From IMG/VR virus record IMGVR_UViG_3300047355_000123, positions 1 to 21,511 of that record: a stretch of 21,511 bases of DNA; one strand, 5' to 3'. A program made the position numbers and the translations under genes. The notes beneath the pieces were generated by a model. That model saw only the letters and a list, made by a program, of their open reading frames with translations, was not told the DNA's origin and did not search any database. Of the stretch, positions 6,337-14,668 are shown one piece after another (the stretch's first letter is position 1; every line of letters begins with the position of its first letter). This DNA comes from a virus.

Positions 6337-8387
6337 GAATAGATGTCGTAGAAGGTGTTAATGTTGGACTTAATGTCGGCGCGGCTCGAAATATGCGTTG
6401 ACGCATTCCACAAAATAAATTCTTGATAAACAGCGTTCACAGGATTTGACCCTAGGCGTTTACCAAATTCAAGTCCAGCCGTTACTGCTACCGTCGTAGT
6501 TAAAGCATCCACGTTTTCGGTATTGTCTACGCTGTAAATTTTATTCGTGCCATCGTATGAGAACATCGCTAAAGTTTGCGCCCCACTTGATACGCTTAAA
6601 GCATCATCATTACCTTCCAAGCTAAATCGATAGCTTGTTTGAAAGTTCAATATTTCTAAGCCGTCATTGCTGCTTGCTAAATTCGTGAAGTATCCGAAGC
6701 CGCTGCTTTTCGTTGCGCCTATCAATGATAATTGGAAATTACTACCACAATCCACGGACGATTCCAAAACATCGTCTGTCCCATCTGTTTGTATAGCAGG
6801 CTTACCGTTCTCCAATATTACCCCGTTCGTGCCGTCGTAAATCTTCGGCATTTGCGAGGTCGTGGATTGCGTTGCATCGTTTCCGCTTCCGCTCTGGTCG
6901 TACCAAGTCCGTACAAATCCGTCATTGCTTCCGCAGTGCGTAGCCAGTGCAGTAGTATCTAACTCGTCGTTAGAAAATCCAATGTCCGCGTAGCTGCTCC
7001 CGTTGTAAACTTCTACCGCGTCACCCGTGTAAGCCGTGCGAAGTTTCCGCAAAGAGTAAGCCGCAGCCGCTCCCGTGTACGTGTCCAATAATAAATTGGC
7101 TGCGGTTACTTCCTCCCACGATTGCGCCAAGGTGAACGGAGGCGTGCCATACGTTGCGCCGTCCTCGAATGCGTCAAAAACCGCAACCGTATCCGCGTAA
7201 GCTGTATCGTCTGCAAATGTGTGAATTAAAGTGTAATCGCCTATTACATCGTCGTCACTGATAAAGCCCGTTTTGTGGTAAATCTTTCGAACGATTACTT
7301 TGCCCGCTGCTGGCGTGTCGCTGGAAGGGTCGATAAAAATACCGTCGCCTTCTGACTTGACACTATACCCGCGTTCAAAAGAAACGCTAGGCATTTGCAA
7401 ACCTGTTTCAACCTCATCTTCGAAGCGGTTGGTGTAACTTACCAACGATTTAAATGCGCCCGCTGTAGCGTCGTATATAAGCGCCTGATTGCCTGCCGGC
7501 GTGCCTACTATTGTAACGTCGCTCAAGTCGTTTAAATCCGTAGGTACTGCGCTTGTATCGGCCTTTGCGTTCAATGCTGTTTGTGTTGCCGTGCTTACCG
7601 GCTTATCCGCGTCGCTTGTATTGTCTACGTTGCTAAAGTCTGCGCTGTTCGCCTTGGCGTTTAGCTCTGTTTGCGTGGCTGTACTCACCGGCTTCGCTGC
7701 ATCGCTGGTATTGTCCACGTTGCCCAATCCTACCTCGCTCTTAACGATGCTGTCGTTTGTCCATTCGCTGCCGTCGTACTTCAGTACGTCTCCCGTTTCC
7801 GGTCCGCCCTGTCCGAATTGTACGTCCGTCAATTGCCCCAACTGCGTCACGCCGCCCGCGTCGTCTGCCGGTTGCCATTCCTGTACGGATGCATCGTAGG
7901 CAAGTACCTGCCCGTCTGTTACACCTGTTACGTCAACATCGTACAGGTCGCCAATCTTTGCACCCGTCACCGGTGTGCCTTGCGCTATGGTAAAGTTGTC
8001 GCGCTTGATCCGAAATGTAAACGTAAGCACCTGAGCAAATCGCCGGGGCGCGTCGATCGTGTCAATGTCCACGTCATTGAATTGGATGCTCTCCACGTTC
8101 ACGCCGTTGTATGTGCCGCTAACGCGATCCAATGCACCGCGCACTTTGTCGCCGAGATCAGCAGCCAGTGCATACGTATCGGCATAGCAAAGGAATTCAA
8201 ACCGTACTTCGTCGAGCTTACTCGGCCCGTCGTGCGTGTCTTCAGGCGCTACGCTTTGCAGCTGGTAAACGATGAACGGCGTTGCGGTTTCCTGCTCGGC
8301 TACCTCCGGGAATACGTTCACCCCAACGATGTCGGTGACGTCTGTGTTTTGCGTCAGTATTACGTACGCGGCTATTCCTGCATTCAT
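6333..8387 (-). CDS. Tail terminator (DUF3168-like) fused to tail-fibre repeats and an arabinofuranosidase/lectin-like domain
   Basis: This 684-residue protein has three parts. Residues 1-130 look like a tail completion/terminator protein (DUF3168 type: VFPEVAEQETATPFIVYQLQ, later RRFAQVLTFTFRIKR). Residues 140-320 are fibre-like, with LTDV and LSDV phrases plus two 30-residue repeats containing VDNTSDAAKPVSTATQ. Residues about 430-684 carry an arabinofuranosidase-B-catalytic/LamG-like jelly-roll signature (AYSLRKLRTAYTGDAVEV, then FVRTWYDQSGSGNDATQ, then NGKPAIQTDGTDD). The terminator domain normally caps the tail tube at the neck as a ring. The fused part looks like an adhesin. The gene overlaps its neighbours by 4 bp on both sides and shows no internal break. 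Usual DUF3168 proteins are about 120-150 residues, so this one is about five times longer. Confidence 0.82.
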   Translation of the reverse strand: MNAGIAAYVILTQNTDVTDIVGVNVFPEVAEQETATPFIVYQLQSVAPEDTHDGPSKLDEVRFEFLCYADTYALAADLGDKVRGALDRVSGTYNGVNVESIQFNDVDIDTIDAPRRFAQVLTFTFRIKRDNFTIAQGTPVTGAKIGDLYDVDVTGVTDGQVLAYDASVQEWQPADDAGGVTQLGQLTDVQFGQGGPETGDVLKYDGSEWTNDSIVKSEVGLGNVDNTSDAAKPVSTATQTELNAKANSADFSNVDNTSDADKPVSTATQTALNAKADTSAVPTDLNDLSDVTIVGTPAGNQALIYDATAGAFKSLVSYTNRFEDEVETGLQMPSVSFERGYSVKSEGDGIFIDPSSDTPAAGKVIVRKIYHKTGFISDDDVIGDYTLIHTFADDTAYADTVAVFDAFEDGATYGTPPFTLAQSWEEVTAANLLLDTYTGAAAAYSLRKLRTAYTGDAVEVYNGSSYADIGFSNDELDTTALATHCGSNDGFVRTWYDQSGSGNDATQSTTSQMPKIYDGTNGVILENGKPAIQTDGTDDVLESSVDCGSNFQLSLIGATKSSGFGYFTNLASSNDGLEILNFQTSYRFSLEGNDDALSVSSGAQTLAMFSYDGTNKIYSVDNTENVDALTTTVAVTAGLEFGKRLGSNPVNAVYQEFILWNASTHISSRADIKSNINTFYDIYS
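7557..7721 (-). repeat. Two 90-bp coding repeats in the fused tail-terminator/fibre gene
   Basis: Residues 223-252 and 253-277 of the fusion protein are two copies of a 30-residue unit sharing NVDNTSDA-x-KPVSTATQT-x-LNAKA. The DNA repeats with a period of 90 bp and is diverged at third positions, so the repeat is old. This unit is widespread in phage tail fibres, where it commonly forms part of a trimeric shaft. Confidence 0.85.
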
Positions 8388-8905
8388 TTCTTTCCTTTGT
8401 TTCGTGCGACTTTGTCAATCTGAAATTTATACTTCTTACGCATCTTCTCAAACGCCTCGCCGCGCTTGTTTGCAATCGACCGACCGAATACGCCTTTGTT
8501 GCGGTTGTTGCCTTTTATATACTGATCATCACCTTCTACGATGTTGGCGAACCATCCATCGCTATCTTCTGACACTTTTCTACCGACACGCGGCCCAACC
8601 CAATAAGTACTTTTTTGCTTATCAATAAGCCAAACCTTAACAGATCGCCGTAATGTGCCGGGCAAAATGTCAAAAGGTTTCTGATTAGTACGACGAACGC
8701 GAATAGTTTCCTTTGCGTCAACAATGTTGTTCAACATCTCATCCTTGTAAATCTTACCGACTGCGCGATGGATTCGCTTTTGTATTTTCGGATCGGTAAC
8801 CTGTTTACGCAGCTGCTCGAATTGTTTTAGTAGCGGCTTAATGTCTGCGCCGATTCCTTCAAAGCCAACCTTACCGCCTTTCTGCTCAAGTGATCCCTGT
8901 GCCAT
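8384..8905 (-). CDS. HK97 gp10-like head-tail / tail completion protein
   Basis: The 173-residue basic protein lies between the head-closure gene and the tail-terminator fusion, the normal place of HK97 gp10-like proteins. It has an N-terminal helix (ADIKPLLKQFEQLRKQV), a central motif with TLRRSVKVWLIDKQKSTYWVGP, which is the typical 'L-R-x-S-x-x-V' followed by a strand and 'VGP', and a lysine-rich C-terminus. These proteins act at the joining of head and tail. The start overlaps the head-closure stop by 20 bp and the stop overlaps the next start by ATGA. Confidence 0.83.
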   Translation of the reverse strand: MAQGSLEQKGGKVGFEGIGADIKPLLKQFEQLRKQVTDPKIQKRIHRAVGKIYKDEMLNNIVDAKETIRVRRTNQKPFDILPGTLRRSVKVWLIDKQKSTYWVGPRVGRKVSEDSDGWFANIVEGDDQYIKGNNRNKGVFGRSIANKRGEAFEKMRKKYKFQIDKVARNKGKK

Positions 8906-9236
8906 GTGTTCCGGTTATTTCGCAAAGCAAGATAAGCTGGTCATTGCGCCCAACTTCCTCGATGCCTTGAATGGTGTACGTGTTGCTGTTGTAGATAACG
9001 CGGTCCGCTGGATTGATTGCCCGCGTGTCCGTGCTGCTGCGGATTTTAAACCGTAGCCGCTGGACGGGTGTATCTTGATCGCCCGTTATTTTTTCCGCCA
9101 TACCTTCGCCGGCCTTCATCAGTTCAGCCCATACGGTTACGAGCGTAGCCCATGCCGGTACGCGCTCACCGAATGCGTTGGTACTGGTCGTGTAGTTCTG
9201 CACCTCTATACGCCGGTCGCTTTGTCCTATTCTCAT
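8886..9236 (-). CDS. Head closure / head-tail joining protein
   Basis: The likely 116-residue product starts MRIGQSDRRIEVQNY and continues with N-A-F-G-E-R-V-P-A-W and V-W-A-E-L-M-K-A, the standard pattern of the phage head-tail joining family (SPP1 gp16-like). Near the C-terminus the pattern 'NPADRVIYNSNTYTIQGIEE' is also typical. The ATG at 9236 shares ATGA with the connector stop. An upstream ATG at 9353 would add 39 unrelated residues inside the connector gene and is rejected. The protein plugs the portal-connector channel after packaging and forms the docking surface for the tail. Confidence 0.88.
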   Translation of the reverse strand: MRIGQSDRRIEVQNYTTSTNAFGERVPAWATLVTVWAELMKAGEGMAEKITGDQDTPVQRLRFKIRSSTDTRAINPADRVIYNSNTYTIQGIEEVGRNDQLILLCEITGTHGTGIT

Positions 9237-9799
9237 ACTGAAGTAATAACGCGGTACGGATTCAAAATAGAATAAAGGCCGAGCGGTAACGTGGTGGCAA
9301 TTGTACCCGTCACAACCGGCTGGCGCTGCTCGTATAGGTGCGCCACCATCCAACGGATTGCGGTAATCATCGGCTTTGGAATTGTGGCCTCTGAATAACC
9401 GACGTTCATATTCACCTGCACCGCGTTAAATGTATCGTCATAAAGATCAGGCACGCTGTCGAATGTGATCCGCGCGGCTTTGGTTTTTATATCGGCCCAC
9501 CACTTCGCTGTTGCCAGCGTCTGCGTGCTGTTGGCTGTGTCCTTGTACTGCACCGAGGTAATGGAGTTCACCGGGCCAATGGGTAAACGGACGTTATAAA
9601 AATAATCGATATACCCCACGGCGGTAACGTCACCCATGCGCGTATTGCAATAGTCTTCAATCCACGCAATCGATGCATCCCGGTACGCTTCTATTAGTGT
9701 ATCCTCGTCGGTGTGATCCACTCTCAAATGCTCTTTAAGTTGCGCCACGGTTATAATGCTATCGAGGTCGGGCGTGCCTGTTATTTCTACGGTCATCAT
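9233..9799 (-). CDS. Head-tail connector protein (gp6/gp15-like)
   Basis: The likely 188-residue protein opens MMTVEITGTPDLDSIITVAQ and then has 'LKEHLRVDHTDEDTLIEAYR' followed by A-S-I-A-W-I-E-D-Y-C-N, the signature helices of the phage connector family. These proteins form a ring under the portal. I chose the ATG at 9799 because the upstream alternative at 9862 begins inside the terminator stem-loop and would add an unrelated G/F-rich stretch. The gene starts only 18 bp past the T-tract of that terminator, so its mRNA must come from terminator read-through unless a promoter is hidden there. Confidence 0.87.
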   Translation of the reverse strand: MMTVEITGTPDLDSIITVAQLKEHLRVDHTDEDTLIEAYRDASIAWIEDYCNTRMGDVTAVGYIDYFYNVRLPIGPVNSITSVQYKDTANSTQTLATAKWWADIKTKAARITFDSVPDLYDDTFNAVQVNMNVGYSEATIPKPMITAIRWMVAHLYEQRQPVVTGTIATTLPLGLYSILNPYRVITSV

Positions 9800-9816
9800 G
9801 TCGCTAAAATACGGAC

Positions 9817-9845
9817 AAAAAAAAGAGGGGCCGAAGCCCCCCTTT
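9817..9845 (-). terminator. Strong intrinsic terminator after the capsid gene (CUUCGG loop)
   Basis: On the minus strand GGGGGGC (9842-9836), loop TTCG (9835-9832), GCCCCTC (9831-9825) forms a seven-pair stem with one G-U pair, extended by AAA/TTT, followed by eight T residues (9824-9817). The C(UUCG)G loop is an exceptionally stable tetraloop. It lies between the capsid stop (9868) and the connector start (9799), so it should reduce transcription of the minor head and tail genes relative to capsid. Confidence 0.9.
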
Positions 9846-9867
9846 CCAAACAAATAACCCAACCAAA

Positions 9868-11769
9868 TTATCCATTCAAGTGGTTCGCCAAAGAAAGCGC
9901 ACCCGGCTGTCGCAAATCGAAGTCGAAGAAACGGTTCACGTGCAATGCAATCTGTGCAGTGCCTGCATCGCTGTACGGGTCAACAAGCAAATCGATGCCA
10001 CCAAAGTAGGCAAGGATAGCACCCTGTGCGAAGTTTCCGAAAATCATTGAACCTGCTGCGGCTGTTGTGCCATCGTTCAAAAATCCGTCAACCAAGTAAG
10101 GAGTCGCGACTGCGTTGTACATATTGAACTGGCCGTTGTCCCACAAAGGTGTAACGCCTGAAACCTGTGCCAAAACCTTTGAAAGGCCGTAAGCACCGGG
10201 CGACATTACGTAGTTTGCGCCGGCAAGGTTTGCACCTGCTGCAAGTGCATCCTCTTCCATCTGGTTCACGATTGCAGTAGTTAACGCTGTGTCAGTTACG
10301 CTTGACTGATTCACGGCAGTAGATGCGCAAATAGTGTCAAAAGCATAATCGTCTACGTAGGCGTTCATGGCTGCGGCCAACTCGTTAGCAATCAAAGCGT
10401 CAACCTCTGCACCGCCCTGCAAAACAAGTTGCTTGCTGTACTTGGTGTTAGCTGCAACACGCTGTGGCGACAAGCTCAACTCATCCATTTCCATGGTAGA
10501 AGCTGCATCGGCTGAAACTTCTGTTTCACCTGTTCCGACTGCTTTGTTGCTCACACGTGGAAACTGAAGGTTTCCGGTAGCGTTTCGAATCACTGTCGTG
10601 CCAAGTCCTTCGACTACGGTAGGCGCGCGCAGTGCTTCAATCGCAGCAGGTACAACAGTAGGAACAAATCCTGAACCGTCGCCGCTTCCTGCTTGGAAGT
10701 CGTCAGCAGCTCCAGCACGCAACGCGATGGAAGGAATTGCAATTTGTCCGGCCATCTGCAAGCCTTGGCTTCGTGCTTCCTTGCTGGCTTCACTTGCCCA
10801 CTCTGCTTCTGCACCTTCCAAGTTTCGACCGTTTGCAACTGCAGCGACTGCACGGCTTAAGCTGAAAGAACTATTCACGCGCTCAACTTCGCGCTGCTCG
10901 GATGCGCCAGCTGTACCGCTCTGCGCCATTCGTGCAACCATATCCTGTTCGCGTGTTTTGTGCTTAATCTTAACGTCCAAGTCCTGCATCATGCCGTCGA
11001 GCTTGTCGCATCGCTCTTGTTCTGCTTCTGTCATAACGCGGCCTTCTGAGTCCGCCTTTTGGCCAATGGCTACGAATTCCTCGTAGTTAGCATTGCGTTG
11101 GCCTTTCAAATCGTTTAAAGTCATCTTAGTAATATTTTGCGTAAAGTTACGCGGTTCTGTTTTTATCGCTTCAGGTTCTGCACGCTTCTCCGCTACGGGT
11201 TCCGCTGCTACCTGTTCTTCTTTCAATTCCTCCACTTCCTGCGCCGCCGCTGCCATGTTACGCGCGTATACTGATGCCGTCGGGCTTGCTGGGTATGTAA
11301 CCGCCGACGTATCCAATAGTTTGCCCACCTTGGTAATTGTTCGCGTGCTGCGGTCCTCGCTCCATTCGTCCGCCTCGATTGTAAAGGCAAACGAGCTTTG
11401 TGATATATCGCCGCGCTTAATGAGCTTGTACAAATCGCGCCCGTCCTGCGTGTCGGCAAGTGCCGCGCGATACTTCAAACCCTGATCGTCAACGCTCAAC
11501 TCTAACGTGCCGTTGGTCGTTCGTGCCAATGGTGCGCCGGTATGGTTAAGCAAAAACCGAACGTCGTCTTCCATGACGTTATCAAACGCTCCGCGTGCAA
11601 CGGTTTCTTTGAAGTAACCTAAATCGTACTCTACTTCGAAGTTACTGGCATAGCCTTCCACTACTAACGAGTCATCGCCAGCGGCCCGCACTTCTGCCGT
11701 GCGCAGTTCTACGTTTTCACCGTATTGGCTGCGCAGTTCTTCCGTGCGCTTATCTTCTTTATTCTCCAT
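9868..11769 (-). CDS. Prohead protease fused to HK97-fold major capsid protein
   Basis: The 633-residue fusion has an N-terminal HK97-type prohead serine protease (about residues 25-180, with LVVEGYAS and RGAFDNV phrases, histidine in FLLNHTGAPLART near residue 76, and serine in SQSSFAF near 125). An A/E/K-rich linker follows, then a capsid protein from about residue 216 (MTLNDLKGQRNANYEEF, a coiled-coil delta-like region, then the main fold ending FFDFDLRQPGALSLANHLNG). In separate-gene phages the capsid protein starts at just this MTL-type methionine, here ATG 11124. The fused start ATG 11769 overlaps the portal stop by 11 bp. An upstream ATG at 11823 adds unrelated residues. Protease-capsid fusions are known in other phages. 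The protease presumably cleaves itself off during maturation. Confidence 0.93.
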   Translation of the reverse strand: MENKEDKRTEELRSQYGENVELRTAEVRAAGDDSLVVEGYASNFEVEYDLGYFKETVARGAFDNVMEDDVRFLLNHTGAPLARTTNGTLELSVDDQGLKYRAALADTQDGRDLYKLIKRGDISQSSFAFTIEADEWSEDRSTRTITKVGKLLDTSAVTYPASPTASVYARNMAAAAQEVEELKEEQVAAEPVAEKRAEPEAIKTEPRNFTQNITKMTLNDLKGQRNANYEEFVAIGQKADSEGRVMTEAEQERCDKLDGMMQDLDVKIKHKTREQDMVARMAQSGTAGASEQREVERVNSSFSLSRAVAAVANGRNLEGAEAEWASEASKEARSQGLQMAGQIAIPSIALRAGAADDFQAGSGDGSGFVPTVVPAAIEALRAPTVVEGLGTTVIRNATGNLQFPRVSNKAVGTGETEVSADAASTMEMDELSLSPQRVAANTKYSKQLVLQGGAEVDALIANELAAAMNAYVDDYAFDTICASTAVNQSSVTDTALTTAIVNQMEEDALAAGANLAGANYVMSPGAYGLSKVLAQVSGVTPLWDNGQFNMYNAVATPYLVDGFLNDGTTAAAGSMIFGNFAQGAILAYFGGIDLLVDPYSDAGTAQIALHVNRFFDFDLRQPGALSLANHLNG

Positions 11770-12961
11770 TGTTCTGTGTTTCTGAAACTTTATCGGAATA
11801 AGCGCCAAGCCTATCCAGTGCAATTTGATTCACGGGGACGCTGTGGGTATCCCCTCCGTCCGTTGGGTTTAGTTCTTCCTTGCCTCTGACTTCGTTAATA
11901 CTTAGCACGCCATTATTCAACATCTTCGTATAGAAGTCTGCGCGGCTTTGCATATCGCCCCGGTACAAATCGTTGAGATTAAACTTGCTGTATATCTGTG
12001 GACGCTCCCGTGACTGGATTAACTTCCTGTCAATCTCCTGCTCGATGCGTTTCGCCCAAGGTGCAATGGTGTGCCGTGCGAATTGTAAGTTCTGCTGTTC
12101 GACGTTGTTGTAAGTCGTTTGGCTTTCAAGCTGTACCAATGTAGGGGGCACGCTAAAAATGCGGCATATCTCTTCAGCCTGAAATTTGCGCGTTTCGATA
12201 AATTGCGCCTCGTCGGGGCTGATGCTAATCCGCGAATATTTAAACCCAAACGGCAGCAGCTTCGTGCCAGCCTGTTGTGCGGCCTTGTTCCAACTGCCCT
12301 GAATTATATCCATCTGCTCCTTTTTCAAAGGCTGGTCGCTGGATAATATCCCCGTCATTTGTCCGCCGCTACCAAAGTACTCAGCGCCGAAATCCTCGGC
12401 GGCTTTTGCGAGTCCTAAATTCTCACGGTGCAAACGGATCGGCGACTTCCTTTGTAGGTTGCAAATCTCCAGCATATTCTCCGGCTGCACGATGCCCACG
12501 TTTCGCACGCTGTAAACGATTTGCCCGTTCACGTTCTTCCGGTCTACGTCGTAAATATCAACGCAGGTCAAACTAGTAACGTACCCACGGCCATCGCGCT
12601 CAATCAGTGCATACCCTACGCCGTTAATAACTGCATTGCTGATAACCGTTTCCCAAAAGTCGAATGCCGTTTGGTATTCGTTGGGCTTGTATTTGATAAC
12701 GTCATAAGCCGGATGAACGTTCGCCGGTTCTATCTCTCGGCCGATGCGTTCGTACACCTCTAAGTCAAGGCTCGCCAAGGTGCTGGCTATCTTGTACACG
12801 CAGGCGTAAACCGTCGAGATCGTGAGCGCCGTATTCTCGTTTATGTTCGCACCGCTCACCGTAGTGCCGTAGATGCCTAGGTCGTTCGCCAAGGTCTGTG
12901 AATCGTACTTGCCTACGCGATACCTCAAAAGCGCGTTTAATCTGTCGCGAAGTGTTGCCAT
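11759..12961 (-). CDS. Portal protein (HK97 family)
   Basis: The 400-residue protein is a portal of the HK97/phi-PVL group. Supporting segments are NTALTISTVYACVYKIASTL near residue 45, YKPNEYQTAFDFWETVISNA near residue 92, and RKFQAEEICRIFSVPPTLVQ near residue 262. The C-terminal phrase VLSINEVRGKEELNPTDGGD is also very typical. It forms the dodecameric ring through which DNA is packaged and ejected. It lies directly between the large terminase and the protease-capsid gene in standard order. Length is normal for the family. Confidence 0.96.
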   Translation of the reverse strand: MATLRDRLNALLRYRVGKYDSQTLANDLGIYGTTVSGANINENTALTISTVYACVYKIASTLASLDLEVYERIGREIEPANVHPAYDVIKYKPNEYQTAFDFWETVISNAVINGVGYALIERDGRGYVTSLTCVDIYDVDRKNVNGQIVYSVRNVGIVQPENMLEICNLQRKSPIRLHRENLGLAKAAEDFGAEYFGSGGQMTGILSSDQPLKKEQMDIIQGSWNKAAQQAGTKLLPFGFKYSRISISPDEAQFIETRKFQAEEICRIFSVPPTLVQLESQTTYNNVEQQNLQFARHTIAPWAKRIEQEIDRKLIQSRERPQIYSKFNLNDLYRGDMQSRADFYTKMLNNGVLSINEVRGKEELNPTDGGDTHSVPVNQIALDRLGAYSDKVSETQNNGE

Positions 12962-12976
12962 ATGGTTCGCAATTTA

Positions 12977-14668
12977 CTACAGGGAAATTATATCAAAATT
13001 CTGTTCTACCTCCTGCGGTGTTTTCATGTGTTCGCCGATGCCCATAACCATGGCCACAATAGGGTCGATCTTGCCGCCGCTCTTTTGTTTGTCGGCTTTT
13101 ATGTTGCCGGCCGGATCCATTTTTAACTCGACGTTTCCAAGCGCCCAACGTAGGACCGGATCGCCATCGTGCCAAACCTTGCCCGTCCTTACCAACACCT
13201 CCAGCTGTTTTGTGGGGCTGCTCATAGATACAAAGCCCTGACCGAATGGCGTCAGCGGTACGCCGTCGTCCACCAAGTCAATCGCGATCTGCGTGCTGTT
13301 GTATCTGTCGAATGCAATCTTTTCTATTTGGTAGTTATGCATCAAACTGTTGCCGTCTACTTCCTGACCGTCTGGCCGATTCATTACGCCGCTAACCAGC
13401 CGGCGAATAGCAGCGTAGTCCGTCACATTACCATCGGTTACGTGTACATTCGGAAGTTCTAGAAAGGTGCGGTAAATATGTCCGGGGTCGCGGTCGAGTA
13501 CTTGGTCGATGGTATCGCTTGGCATAAAGTAATGGCCGCGTACATGGTAACCGCCTTCGTCCGGGTACACCATCACCAGCGCCGTCATATCCGAAACGCT
13601 AGCAAGGTCTAACCCACCCCAACACGGCAGGCCGGTAAGGTCCGCCTCGCGTTTGTTAGCGCTCCATATTTCGTCCTGTATCCAAGTCTTGGAAGCGGTC
13701 ACCCATTTGTTCAGGTGCTTGGTTTTAAATTCTACCTCACGCGATCCGCCTAGGTTTATCGCTTGTTGTAATTGTGATTCTAGTAATTGCTGACGCAGCG
13801 CCACGCCCAACGATGGATTCGCTTTTATCCATGTGCTGGAGTCGGTCCAATCGTCATCTTCATCCAGCTCGTAAATCAAAGCAAATTGTGCTTCATCGTG
13901 TTTCACTCCGTCGAGTATTTCCTTGCACGTCTTTTGCATTTCGTAGCATGGAGATTCACGGTTGAAGCCTGCGGTTGTAATTGTAAGGTGTAACGGGTTA
14001 CGCCGCGCCTGCATACCGGAGCGCAGGACGTTCGCCACGCCGTCCGTTGGGTGCGCGTGGTATTCGTCAATGCCTGCGAAGTGTATGTTGAGGCCGTCGA
14101 GTGTATCGCGTTCACTGCTCAGGTAGGTGCATCGTGCGGATAGCTTTGGCGCTTTTATATCGTGCTTTCCGGCCCTTAGGTGTCGCCTGAGTTGCGGCGA
14201 AATCGAAACCATCCTTTGCGCTTCGTCAAATCCAATCTTTGCTTGGTCTTTCTTCGTTGCCGCAAAATAAACCTCGGCAGCTTTTTCCTGATCAAAGAAA
14301 AGAGCAGCGAGCGCACAACCCGCCATAAGTGTCGTTTTGCCATTCTTCCTAGCCACAGTAATATATGCATAGTTAAAGCGTCTTGTTCCGTCTTCACGAA
14401 ACCACCCGTAAAGATTCCACAATATAAACTGTTGCCATGGAAGTGGATCGAACGGCTTGCCATCCCATTCGCCTACCGTGTGCCGGATCGCCCTTTGAAA
14501 AAATGTAATGTAAGCCGCCGCGGTCTTTGGTCTAAATTCCAAGCCGCGTTCTTCTGCTGTGTCGAGGTCCGTTAGGTAACGCTGGCACGCCTTGGCTACG
14601 TATTTGGCTGCTGGTATTTTGCCGGTAACGATGTCGAGCGCGTACCGATGCGCTACACTGTCAAGCAT
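12977..14668 (-). CDS. terL: Terminase large subunit (Terminase_1 family)
   Basis: With the start at 14668 the protein is 563 residues and overlaps the small-subunit stop by 8 bp. The ATPase domain carries a Walker A-like motif ARKNGKTT (about residues 106-113) and Walker B with catalytic glutamate in FAGIDEYH (about 200-204). The nuclease domain begins at GGLDLASVSDMTAL (about 352-364), with the first metal-binding aspartate, and ends with the family's late motif GGKIDPIVAMVM. An upstream in-frame ATG at 14716 would add 16 residues lying wholly within the small-subunit gene. The enzyme cuts concatemeric DNA and pumps it into the prohead. Confidence 0.96.
   Translation of the reverse strand: MLDSVAHRYALDIVTGKIPAAKYVAKACQRYLTDLDTAEERGLEFRPKTAAAYITFFQRAIRHTVGEWDGKPFDPLPWQQFILWNLYGWFREDGTRRFNYAYITVARKNGKTTLMAGCALAALFFDQEKAAEVYFAATKKDQAKIGFDEAQRMVSISPQLRRHLRAGKHDIKAPKLSARCTYLSSERDTLDGLNIHFAGIDEYHAHPTDGVANVLRSGMQARRNPLHLTITTAGFNRESPCYEMQKTCKEILDGVKHDEAQFALIYELDEDDDWTDSSTWIKANPSLGVALRQQLLESQLQQAINLGGSREVEFKTKHLNKWVTASKTWIQDEIWSANKREADLTGLPCWGGLDLASVSDMTALVMVYPDEGGYHVRGHYFMPSDTIDQVLDRDPGHIYRTFLELPNVHVTDGNVTDYAAIRRLVSGVMNRPDGQEVDGNSLMHNYQIEKIAFDRYNSTQIAIDLVDDGVPLTPFGQGFVSMSSPTKQLEVLVRTGKVWHDGDPVLRWALGNVELKMDPAGNIKADKQKSGGKIDPIVAMVMGIGEHMKTPQEVEQNFDIISL

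Noticed and set aside
7557-7721. Diversity-generating retroelement target in the adhesin gene
   Set aside because: No reverse transcriptase gene or template repeat is present anywhere in the circle. The 90-bp repeats are ordinary fibre repeats.
7671-8423. 250-residue plus-strand ORF opposite the tail-terminator fusion gene
   Set aside because: It is cysteine- and arginine-rich, has no recognisable domain, and lies antisense to a gene with clear domains. It is a shadow of codon bias.
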